From Hyphomicrobium facile (lineage in GTDB: Bacteria > Pseudomonadota > Alphaproteobacteria > Rhizobiales > Hyphomicrobiaceae), in the NCBI RefSeq assembly GCF_900116175.1, contig NZ_FPCH01000001.1, forward strand, positions 312,501 to 376,500: DNA of 64,000 nucleotides, read 5' to 3'. Of the stretch, positions 14,911 through 22,674 are shown piece after piece. Under the pieces are notes generated by a model that searched no databases, had not been told where the DNA came from, and saw only the letters and a program-made list of their open reading frames with translations. Position numbers and translations under genes: made by a program. The number at the start of each line of letters is the position of its first letter. Within the stretch, counting starts at the first letter, position 1.

Positions 14911-16917
14911 TTAAGTCGGCGATATTGGGCGCAAACCGTCCCCTGAAGCCAATATCCGTCGCGTTCTGCATAAACGATTAAGAAGCTCCTCGCGGCTATG
15001 TCCCTCCAACCAATCATCCTTGACAGTGGAGATAGTCTTTCGCGCGTCGTTGACCCGGCAAATGGCCGCTTGTGTATTTCGGGCAACCCGCCAAATTCTC
15101 GTCAAATCGCGCCCAAAAATACCCAGCGACAGATTCGGACCGATAGCCCTCAACTTCAACTCCACCTCTTCATCTTCCTTAAAGGGAATAACCAGAAACA
15201 CTGGGCAATAGAGGCTCTCTCGCACGATGCGCATCTCAGTGTTGCAGCAATCAAGTATCGTAGGTTTTAAGATCGCGGCCCTACCCCGATAATTCTCAAG
15301 TTCCCGTCCTCCTAGTCGGAGTTCAGCACCTGCATTTCTTGCCTCTTGAATGCGAGTCAAAGCCTCCGCGAGGTGACGTTTCGAGGGCAGAGAACCAACT
15401 TCCGTTTCGATGTCCAAAGGGTTGCCCACGGCAAGAGTGGCAACTTTTTCCCTTAGCCGCGCGATGAACCCCGTCCGAGCGCGCTCGGAAACAAACAGAA
15501 GGGTCTCGCTGAAGGAACGCGACCTAGCCCAGCTGCGTGGTCCCCGCACGAGGCTCTCCGCTGCAAGATCAAGATCGGCGTCTTCCAATACGATTACCGC
15601 CGATTTCGCGAGCCCGCCTCGGCCGGCCGTCAAAACATCTGGCCTCCGGAGCAAACCTTCCGCGACGTGCCCGCCAACGGACTTTAGAGCGGCATCAGGG
15701 ATACCGACTTCGTGCGCAAAACTGCAAAGGCGGTCGACGGCGCGCGATCGGGCGCCGGGCACGCAAATTATGACGGCATTGGCGAGAGCGAGGGCGGGCG
15801 CCGCAATTTCGCTTCCAGTGAGCAGTGGCGAATTCCAATGAGCGTTCGCAACCACGACACCGACAGGTTCTCGTTCGAGGTAGCCGAAGACGGTCTCTTC
15901 GAATCCATGACGCACCTGCTGCGGACGCGAAGCGAGTTCAGCAGCCCGTTCGAAGCTCGATATAACCTGGGGCATGTCAAAGCGCTCGATTTCGCCGACG
16001 GGACGACCTGTGTCCCGAGCCTGAAGTCGCGCGATCGACCGGATTTCACTACGAAGAAGCAGAGCCAATTTTTGCAGAGACTGCGATCGTCTTTCGCCAT
16101 TGGTCGTCCGCAGTGTCAAAAGTGCGCCGGACGCGTTTGAAATCACCGCGTCGCTGTTCAAGCGCTCCGATGCAGTCATTACTATCGGTGGCGAGGCGGC
16201 ATCGAATTCGACAAACTCCGTTTTCTCCACGAGAAGATTGACCAAATTGGAAACAATCGCCCGCGCTTTGGCTGCATCCGCCCTCCCGGTTGCGTGTGAT
16301 TGCAACCAAAGACCATCTATAGTTGCTGCAATCAGAGTCGCGCACACATCGACGCGCGCCGGAGCAACAAGGCTGCGCAGACCATGCCGCAAATTTGAGC
16401 GCATGCGTCGTTGGTAGATCGACTGAACACGTCGATAAGGCTCCGAATGCGCGATTTTGCCCCAAAATGCTAACCAAACAGCGCTTGTTCTCGGATCGAA
16501 CTGCTCGGCGTCAAGAGCTGCTTCGGGAACGGCAAGCACCCGTTGAAGAGGAGTACGCGCCTCTCGCATGCGAGCCGCGGTGGCAAACGAAAGACGGGCG
16601 GCCATGAATCGGAGAGTGGCCTCGAGCAAACCGTCCTTATCGCCAAAGTAGTGGGCAAAAAGGCTTTGTGAAACGCCAGCTTTGATCGCGATTTCACTTA
16701 GCGATGCGGACTTGAACCCCACCTTTGAAACCGTTTCGATCGTCGCCATAATCAAGTGCCGTCGGCGCTCCGCTTCAAAGCTCCGTAACTGCTCCAACCG
16801 GATATATTCGGATCGCCGTTCGCCCATATCCCCATTCATCAAAGAATTTAATTCCCCCGTAGGCAGTTCTTCGGGAATGCTTCCGCTTCTCGGCTGCCTC
16901 TCTCTCTCTCTAAGCAA
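14911..16917 (-). CDS. TetR (BetI-like) repressor fused to a degenerate aldehyde dehydrogenase
   Basis: One intact 668-codon frame. Residues about 45-225 form a TetR repressor closest to BetI, the choline-pathway repressor: HTH SASLSEIAIKAGVSQSLFAH, then YFGDKDGLLEATLRF and the BetI-like SAVWLAFWGKIAHSEP. Residues about 260-655 follow a BetB-type aldehyde dehydrogenase from end to end. Asn362 (HWNSPLL) of the oxyanion hole and the final GHSREELLNRL are kept. The catalytic Cys position falls on RSRSFSETLL (no Cys), the Glu-Leu-Gly-Gly base is replaced by RGGLAK, the coenzyme Lys is lost (ICVPGA), and about 30 residues with the FTGST-type nucleotide loop are deleted. It is therefore likely a ligand-binding, non-catalytic sensor domain. 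No bet genes are nearby. Confidence 0.8.
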   Translation of the reverse strand: MLRERERQPRSGSIPEELPTGELNSLMNGDMGERRSEYIRLEQLRSFEAERRRHLIMATIETVSKVGFKSASLSEIAIKAGVSQSLFAHYFGDKDGLLEATLRFMAARLSFATAARMREARTPLQRVLAVPEAALDAEQFDPRTSAVWLAFWGKIAHSEPYRRVQSIYQRRMRSNLRHGLRSLVAPARVDVCATLIAATIDGLWLQSHATGRADAAKARAIVSNLVNLLVEKTEFVEFDAASPPIVMTASERLNSDAVISNASGALLTLRTTNGERRSQSLQKLALLLRSEIRSIARLQARDTGRPVGEIERFDMPQVISSFERAAELASRPQQVRHGFEETVFGYLEREPVGVVVANAHWNSPLLTGSEIAAPALALANAVIICVPGARSRAVDRLCSFAHEVGIPDAALKSVGGHVAEGLLRRPDVLTAGRGGLAKSAVIVLEDADLDLAAESLVRGPRSWARSRSFSETLLFVSERARTGFIARLREKVATLAVGNPLDIETEVGSLPSKRHLAEALTRIQEARNAGAELRLGGRELENYRGRAAILKPTILDCCNTEMRIVRESLYCPVFLVIPFKEDEEVELKLRAIGPNLSLGIFGRDLTRIWRVARNTQAAICRVNDARKTISTVKDDWLEGHSREELLNRLCRTRRILASGDGLRPISPT

Positions 16918-17177
16918 TTCTGCAGCGCGGGCAGCGCCGTGAAGTCCGGCGACCCGAAAATCCTAAGACCAAAAGCCTAAGACCTTTGGCCTATCGATAC
17001 ATTGCAAACGCGTCCAGTTTCTGCGCAAATGCGTCATAGTGGCCGATCTGAAGGCAAAAACTTCGCGAACGAGTACGTTCATTTGCTGGTGAACACGCTG
17101 TGGGAGCCCAGGTCATACCGACGGCGGGCCTCAGCTTTGAGCTTTGTGGCGATGAGCCTCGGTACGGCCGCCTCACC

Positions 17178-17588
17178 ATGAATTGGTCAGGCCGGGCTCT
17201 GTTTTTCGCGCTTGCGCTCTTTCTCGATCAATCGCGACTTCGAGCCGAAGGTGTGACCATCGAAAGCGTCAACCCGTCGCAAAGCATCAAGGTGCAAGTC
17301 GACAAAGCAACCATCAGAGACGTGCTTCAGGCATTGCACGACAAATACAGTGTTGAAGTGGCAGCCAACGGCGACGTCGGATCGGATGATCTGATCTCGG
17401 TAACATTTCAGGGCAGTCTGCCGGAAATACTGGGGCGATTACTTCGTAATCAGAACTACATGATCGTCCGATCGAAAAAGAACGTCACGGGCGTGGAGAA
17501 GATTTTGATCGCCTTCTCTGACCCCTCAAAAGGCCAGAAGAGTGTGACGCCGCGGCGAACGCTGCCGGTGCCGCCGGAGATTCCCTGA
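17178..17588 (+). CDS. Secreted STN-domain-like protein
   Basis: A 136-residue protein. The ATG at 17178 is chosen because it gives a signal peptide (NWSGRALFFALALFLDQSRL, cleavage after RAEG). The mature part (VDKATIRDVLQALHDKYSVE, DDLISVTFQGSLPEILGRLL, NYMIV) has the beta-alpha-beta pattern of the secretin/TonB short N-terminal (STN) domain. STN domains normally sit at the front of secretins or FecA-like receptors; here it stands alone with a Pro-rich tail. It is divergent from the TetR-ALDH gene and convergent with the OmpA-family gene. The function is unknown. Confidence 0.65.
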   Translation: MNWSGRALFFALALFLDQSRLRAEGVTIESVNPSQSIKVQVDKATIRDVLQALHDKYSVEVAANGDVGSDDLISVTFQGSLPEILGRLLRNQNYMIVRSKKNVTGVEKILIAFSDPSKGQKSVTPRRTLPVPPEIP

Positions 17589-17782
17589 GCCTTCTCATTC
17601 TTCCAGCCAGACCGCGGTGAGCGCGTTGGGACCCGCGATGTCCTAGCCATGGTGCGCATTCTCCTGCAACCACGATCGAGCTGCGGCCTGCGATCTTTCC
17701 GGGGCGGACTGACAGCGTGGTCCGTAAGGGCGATGACGGCGAGCGCGAGCTTCACCCGTGAGAAAAATCCGCTGAATTTCTG

Positions 17783-18973
17783 TCAATTCGCAACGCGGAG
17801 TTCGACGCGCCTATCGAGCTGATACAGCTCTTCGGCTGTATATTTGCTCCTGTCGACTCCCGTGAAGGGTTCGTTCGCGCCCTTCGGCACCAACTCGAGC
17901 TTGCCTTGATAGCCACCATTGCGAAGCACGCGCTCAATTGCGACGAGCCGCTCGCGGGAGAGTTCCATGTTGTAAGCCGGTAAACCGCGCTCGTCGGCGT
18001 GACCGGAAAGAATGACCGCCGCGAATTTCTTCAACATCAAAAACTCGAGCAGGAGATGAGCGGCGCTGTGCCCTTCCGGCGTCAGCGTTGCTTCATTGTA
18101 GACGAAGGTAATCGGGACGGGCATGGTCGTCGCTGTGATGCGCGAGGCGGGAGCTTGTGATGTCGATTCCGGCGCCGAAGGCGGTGAGGGCGACAGCAGC
18201 GGCTGCGTCGCCGAGGACTGATTTGCCGGCGGTTCCGGCGGACGAGAGGGCTGAACGTTAGCCAAACCGCCCTGTTCACTGACCTTGGCGCTTGGCGCAC
18301 CAGTTGCGTCCTGATGCTTTGCTTCCTCTCGGGCAGCGGCTACGACGCCTTCGAACTTCTTCAGTAGTTGAGTTGCTGGCGGTTCATGGCTTGAGGTCGT
18401 TGGTTGCGGAGACGGCACAGCCTTCAGCGGTTCGGACGCCGAGGCCGTCGCATTCTCGGGGTTAGCTTCGACGCGCAAGCTAATATCGGGTGAGGAATTC
18501 GCGAACCGGTATTCCGTCACGATCGACCAGTCACCCCTATCGTTGGCCGTGGCAGTCCCTATCGGCGTTGAGCCCTCCAGAACGGTCACTCGCGCAAATG
18601 GGGCGGCAGTACCTCCGAACACGGACGGGCCAATTGACGAGATGCGTGCGATCGTCAAAGCCGGGGCGTCTGAATTCTTTTTTGTGGCAGTTTCGCTAGA
18701 CTGTGCTTCGGCTGCTGCGGTTTCGTTTGCTGCCGTGGTCGCCGGTGTTTCTGAATTGAGCGGCGGCCGAGGCGCATTCGCTTCGGCAGAGCGCGGAGCG
18801 GTGGCTTTGGGCGTCGCGGCATCGGCCCCTGCCGCTGGTCTCCATTTCTCTGGCATCCCCACGTGCAGAGTGACGGCGAGCTCAACAGGCCACGTAAGGA
18901 AGCCGACCTGAGCCAGCGCAACAAAGCCGCCGAGCAGAAGAAGGATCAGGACGAACAAAAGTCTGGCGCGCAT
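17783..18973 (-). CDS. OmpA-family peptidoglycan-binding membrane protein
   Basis: A 396-residue protein. The N-terminal helix (LLFVLILLLLGGFVALAQ) anchors it. A long Ala/Pro/Thr-rich linker follows, with a small beta domain near residues 120-200 (VTVLEGSTPIGTATANDRGD, the Ig-like type often found with LysM/OmpA proteins). The C-terminal 115 residues are an OmpA domain (ITFVYNEATLTPEGHSAAHL, then VILSGHADERGLPAYNMELS RERL). The start at 18973 (MRARLLF) is preferred because it places the helix near the N-terminus; upstream in-frame ATGs up to 19027 cannot be excluded. It probably tethers peptidoglycan. Confidence 0.8.
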   Translation of the reverse strand: MRARLLFVLILLLLGGFVALAQVGFLTWPVELAVTLHVGMPEKWRPAAGADAATPKATAPRSAEANAPRPPLNSETPATTAANETAAAEAQSSETATKKNSDAPALTIARISSIGPSVFGGTAAPFARVTVLEGSTPIGTATANDRGDWSIVTEYRFANSSPDISLRVEANPENATASASEPLKAVPSPQPTTSSHEPPATQLLKKFEGVVAAAREEAKHQDATGAPSAKVSEQGGLANVQPSRPPEPPANQSSATQPLLSPSPPSAPESTSQAPASRITATTMPVPITFVYNEATLTPEGHSAAHLLLEFLMLKKFAAVILSGHADERGLPAYNMELSRERLVAIERVLRNGGYQGKLELVPKGANEPFTGVDRSKYTAEELYQLDRRVELRVAN

Positions 18974-19224
18974 ACGAGATGCCTTGCAGGATGCATAAAG
19001 CATCATTCTTACATCAATTTCGTTCAAGATATGGTGGGCCGGCGCGCAAGGCCATCGTGCTCAGCAGGCGACACGTCGGGCGTAAGCGTCCACAAAATAT
19101 TGGCTTCCGGGCCATTAGCAGCATCACGTCATAGTTCCGGCGCGACTTCACCAGGCAGCGGTTGGGCGCGATCATATACGTTGCGGAGGCCTGCTGCCGC
19201 AGCCCGCATCATCGGCGCTCAAAT

Positions 19225-20007
19225 CTAATCGATGATATGGTAGCCGCCATCGATGTATAGCGTCTCGCCGGTAATCAGCTTAGCTCCATCCATGCCGAGA
19301 AACGCGACGGCGACCCCGACGTCATCGATCGAGACCAGACTACGGCTCGGCGCCTTCGATTGTGCTTTTTTTAGGAGCTTATCAAATTCGGTGATGCCAG
19401 AGGCGGCGCGAGTCTTCAGCGGACCGGGAGATATCGCGTGAACTCTTATGCCTTTTGGCCCGAGTTCGGCGGCCATGTAGCGTGTCGCGGATTCCAGAGC
19501 AGCCTTCACCGGTCCCATGATGTTGTAATGCTCGACCACCATTTGCGAGCCGTAGTAGGTCATCGTGAACAGGGCTCCGCCGGATTTCATCAAGGGTTCG
19601 GAGAGTTTCGCCATTCTGATGAATGACCAGCACGAGATTTCCATCGCTCGAAGAAACCCGTCTTTGGAACAATCGACAACGCGCCCCTGCAAGTCTTCCT
19701 TCGGCGCGAACGCGATCGAATGAACACAAAGATCAAGCCTGCCCCATTCCTTCTTTATTTTTTCGAATGCCTGCTCGAGCTGACCCTCCTGTTGAACGTC
19801 AAGCGGGATCAAGATAGGGGCGTCAATCTCCTTGGCGAGAGGCTCGACGTAGGGCTTGGCCCGGTCATTCAGATAGGTGATTGCAACATCGGCGCCGAAG
19901 GCCCGAAAAGCCTTGGCGCATCCCCAAGCAATCGACTGATCGTTCGCGATGCCGGTGACCAGCGCCTTTTTGCCCTTGAGCAGGTTGAGCGATGCAACGT
20001 CGATCAT
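19225..20007 (-). CDS. fabI: Enoyl-ACP reductase, FabI family
   Basis: A 260-residue short-chain dehydrogenase of the FabI type: nucleotide motif GIANDQSIAWGCAKAFR, catalytic Tyr-x6-Lys as YNIMGPVKAALES, and a C-terminal LITGETLYIDGGYHI. FabI reduces the last double bond in each round of fatty-acid elongation. It is the final gene of an operon with phosphotransacetylase and acetate kinase and overlaps the kinase by 4 bases. This suggests a specialised copy for low-oxygen acyl metabolism rather than the housekeeping enzyme (inference); I cannot see whether the genome has another fabI. Confidence 0.88.
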   Translation of the reverse strand: MIDVASLNLLKGKKALVTGIANDQSIAWGCAKAFRAFGADVAITYLNDRAKPYVEPLAKEIDAPILIPLDVQQEGQLEQAFEKIKKEWGRLDLCVHSIAFAPKEDLQGRVVDCSKDGFLRAMEISCWSFIRMAKLSEPLMKSGGALFTMTYYGSQMVVEHYNIMGPVKAALESATRYMAAELGPKGIRVHAISPGPLKTRAASGITEFDKLLKKAQSKAPSRSLVSIDDVGVAVAFLGMDGAKLITGETLYIDGGYHIID

Positions 20008-21218
20008 GCCCGCTTTTCCTCGAGCGACTCTGCGGTATGCGCTCGCAGCGTCCGGAGCGTATGTCGCGCGATCGTCAGTTCCTCATCGGTCGGCAGCACA
20101 TAGCAAGCGACGCGCGATCCCTGCCGGGAGATCCGAAGCTCGTTGTTCGTGTTGGCTTGTTCAGAGAGTTCGATGCCGAGCCACGACAGACGGTCCGCAA
20201 CGGACCGGCGAACCGCCGGCGCATTCTCGCCGATACCTGCAGTGAATACGAAGCCATCGATCCCACGCAGAGCGGCCGCGAGCATGCCGGTGAAGAGCGC
20301 GATACGATATGTGAAGTAATCGATCGCAAACTTGGCCTTCGGCTCGGTGCTCGCGAGCAATTCGCGGACGTCATTGCTCACCCCAGAGAGGCCTTTGAGG
20401 CCGCAATCGTGATAGAGGTAATGCTCGACTTCATTTGGACTCATCCCCTTTTCACGTAAGAGATAGAGCACGATGCCGGGGTCGAGCTGGCCTGGACGTG
20501 TCCCCATGGGTAAGCCGTCGAGCGCTGTGAAGCCCATACTGCTTTCGATGCTTTTTCCCGCCAGTAGCGCGCACATCGAAGCGCCGCTGCCGAGGTGAGC
20601 CACGACGACCCGGCCATCGGCAATTTCGGGCGCGACTTCGCGAAGTGATCTCGCGATGGACTCATACGACAGCCCATGAAAACCATATCGGCGGACGCCT
20701 TCGTCGTAGAGATTTTTCGGGATGGCGTAGCGGTCTGCCAGATCCGGGTGGCCTCGATGAAAGGAGGTATCGAAGCAGGCGACCTGCAAAAGGTGCGGCC
20801 GCCGTTCGAGCACGATCCTTATAGGTGCGAGGTTGTTCGATTGATGCAGCGGCGCAAGCGGAGCGAAACGTTCGAGGCGGTCGACCACCCATGGGCTGAC
20901 GACGGCCGGCTCGGTGAAGTCCGGGCCGCCATGTACGACCCTGTGACCGATCGCGACCGGCACTTCCCCGACATACTCGCGTAGGAACGCCACGAGTTCA
21001 TCGAGCGCGTCCGCCAAATCGCCGACCTCGCCGTCGCTCCATGACTTGTCGACCACAAGTTCGCCCTTGGCGTCTCTTGCCAAAAAGTGTGGTCTTGTCC
21101 CGATGCCCTCGATCTGCCCCTTGAGGCGTCGATTGAGCTCGTCACCACGTCCAACTTCGAACAGCTGGAACTTGATGCTTGAGCTGCCGGCGTTGACCAC
21201 CAAAATCGCTTCCGTCAT
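20004..21218 (-). CDS. ackA: Acetate kinase
   Basis: A 404-residue acetate/propionate kinase with full ASKHA-fold motifs: VVNAGSSSIKFQLFEVG at the N-terminus, HRVVHGG, FDTSFH, YGFHGLSYESIA, HLGSGAS, MGFTALDGLPMGTR and FTAGIGENAP. It converts acetyl phosphate and ADP to acetate and ATP. It overlaps fabI (4 bases) and lies 3 bases after the phosphotransacetylase gene, so the pair makes ATP from acetyl-CoA by substrate-level phosphorylation. With the oxygen-responsive box at the head of the operon, the likely role is energy saving when respiration is limited. Confidence 0.92.
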   Translation of the reverse strand: MTEAILVVNAGSSSIKFQLFEVGRGDELNRRLKGQIEGIGTRPHFLARDAKGELVVDKSWSDGEVGDLADALDELVAFLREYVGEVPVAIGHRVVHGGPDFTEPAVVSPWVVDRLERFAPLAPLHQSNNLAPIRIVLERRPHLLQVACFDTSFHRGHPDLADRYAIPKNLYDEGVRRYGFHGLSYESIARSLREVAPEIADGRVVVAHLGSGASMCALLAGKSIESSMGFTALDGLPMGTRPGQLDPGIVLYLLREKGMSPNEVEHYLYHDCGLKGLSGVSNDVRELLASTEPKAKFAIDYFTYRIALFTGMLAAALRGIDGFVFTAGIGENAPAVRRSVADRLSWLGIELSEQANTNNELRISRQGSRVACYVLPTDEELTIARHTLRTLRAHTAESLEEKRA

Positions 21219-21221
21219 CGC

Positions 21222-22181
21222 TCAAGCTCTGATTGCGGCATCTGCTCGTCGACTATGGCCGAGCAACATCGCCACGGCACAAGAAGCCAGACGCGTGCGA
21301 ATATTGTCCGCGCGTGAAGTCAGGATGATCGGCACTCTGGCACCCAGAACAATGCCAGCGGCATCCGCCTTCGAGATAAACGTAAGATTTTTCGCGAGCA
21401 TGTTGCCCGCTTCGAGATCGGGAACGACCAAAATTTGCGCTTGTCCCGCGACCGGCGATTTAATGCCTTTGATTTGAGCGGCCGCTGGGCTGATGGCATT
21501 ATCGAATGCGAGCGGCCCATCGACTTCGCCGCCGGTGATCTGTCCTCGATCCGCCATCTTGCAGAGCGCGGCCGCATCGATTGTGGAGGGAATGGCAGGC
21601 GATACCGTCTCGACAGCCGAGAGAATTGCGACTTTCGGTGTGCCGAGACCCAAGCTGACATAGAGATCGATCGCATTCTGCACGATGTCGCGCTTCGCCG
21701 AGAGGTCTGGTGCGATGTTCACGGCGGCATCGGTTATAAACAATGTACGCGGATGATCAGGAACGTCCATCACGAACACATGGCTGATGCGCCTGTTGGT
21801 CCTGAGCCCCGTCTCGCGCTTCGTCACGGCCCCCAATAGCTCGTCCGAGTGGAGGCTTCCCTTCATGAGCAACTCGGCCCTTCCGGAGCGAACAAGCTCG
21901 ACGGCCTTCTCGGCAGCCGCCTGACTGTGAGGCACATCGATCAACTCCAAGCCGCTGATATCGAGCCCAGCTGCTTTCGCGACGGCGGTAATGCGATCCT
22001 TGGGTCCGACGAGGATCGGCGTAATCAAGCCCGCTTGCATCGCCTCGAGCGCGCCACGGAGAGAAGTCTCATCGCACGGATGCGCCACCGCCGTCGAAAG
22101 AGCCGAGAGGCGCTGTGCAGCCGCGATCAGGCGCTCATATTTCTCGTGGCGGTGCAATTCTGAGACGGCTGCCTTCGCCAT
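21222..22181 (-). CDS. pta: Phosphate acetyl/butyryltransferase
   Basis: A 319-residue protein of the short phosphate acetyl/butyryl-transferase family (about 320 residues; lacks the DRTGG and N-terminal domains of long Pta). Motifs seen are ITPILVGPKDRI, LMKGSLHSDELLGAV, HVFVMDVPDHPRTLFITDAA, GPLAFDNAISPAAA and a C-terminal VGARVPIILTSRAD. It transfers the acyl group of acetyl-CoA (or another short acyl-CoA) to phosphate for the kinase encoded next. Preceded by the small operon protein, 21 bases away. Whether acetyl or butyryl is preferred cannot be read from sequence. Confidence 0.88.
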   Translation of the reverse strand: MAKAAVSELHRHEKYERLIAAAQRLSALSTAVAHPCDETSLRGALEAMQAGLITPILVGPKDRITAVAKAAGLDISGLELIDVPHSQAAAEKAVELVRSGRAELLMKGSLHSDELLGAVTKRETGLRTNRRISHVFVMDVPDHPRTLFITDAAVNIAPDLSAKRDIVQNAIDLYVSLGLGTPKVAILSAVETVSPAIPSTIDAAALCKMADRGQITGGEVDGPLAFDNAISPAAAQIKGIKSPVAGQAQILVVPDLEAGNMLAKNLTFISKADAAGIVLGARVPIILTSRADNIRTRLASCAVAMLLGHSRRADAAIRA

Positions 22182-22202
22182 AACCTTTCTCCTTCGAAAA
22201 GG

Positions 22203-22631
22203 TTACCACACGAGGGAGAGCGCCACCTCACCCGGCATTCCACCGGGAAAACTTACGATTTCAGCACGAAGCCTGTACCCAAGTGGCCGCAATTGCTCGT
22301 CGTAGAATTCGAACGCATCCTTGGCGAAGCCGGTTAGCGACGTCGGCCATTCGGGATCCGCTATGTTGATGCGTCGACCCCCGTCGCTACAGTAGTTCGA
22401 CGGGAAGGTAATGACCTGTAGGTGATGATGTCCGTTTTGAGCTGCGATGCGCACGGCATTGTTGATGCGCTCGACTGCCTCAGGCGCAACTTTACGCGAC
22501 ATGAAGGCTTCGCGCAGTTCGCGTTGTTGCTGTTTTTGGCTTTGACTGAGCTTTTGCTCGCGTTTCAGCTCTTCCATTTCCGCATCGGAGGCGATCATCT
22601 GCAGATCTTCGGGTCTCAACAGTCCAGGCAT
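22203..22631 (-). CDS. Conserved hypothetical protein of the DUF3141 operon
   Basis: A 142-residue soluble protein. The ATG at 22631 is chosen for its strong ribosome site (AGAAGGAGAAG, ending 6 bases upstream); the frame is open farther 5' into the DUF3141 gene. An N-terminal coiled-coil-like stretch rich in Gln, Lys and Glu (LKREQKLSQSQKQQQRELRE) is followed by a globular part (HHHLQVITFPSNYCSDGGRR). I do not recognise a named family. Its place between the PHA-synthase-like gene and the phosphotransacetylase suggests a helper of that pathway, perhaps granule or complex binding. Confidence 0.65.
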   Translation of the reverse strand: MPGLLRPEDLQMIASDAEMEELKREQKLSQSQKQQQRELREAFMSRKVAPEAVERINNAVRIAAQNGHHHLQVITFPSNYCSDGGRRINIADPEWPTSLTGFAKDAFEFYDEQLRPLGYRLRAEIVSFPGGMPGEVALSLVW

Positions 22632-22674
22632 GCTTTCTTCTCCTTCTGTCTTCGGCCAGCGGAAAGCTGCTTTC

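Noticed and set aside
19949-20459. Plus-strand frames over fabI and ackA
   Set aside because: They are reverse-complement shadows of highly conserved enzyme genes with Arg-rich, non-protein-like composition.
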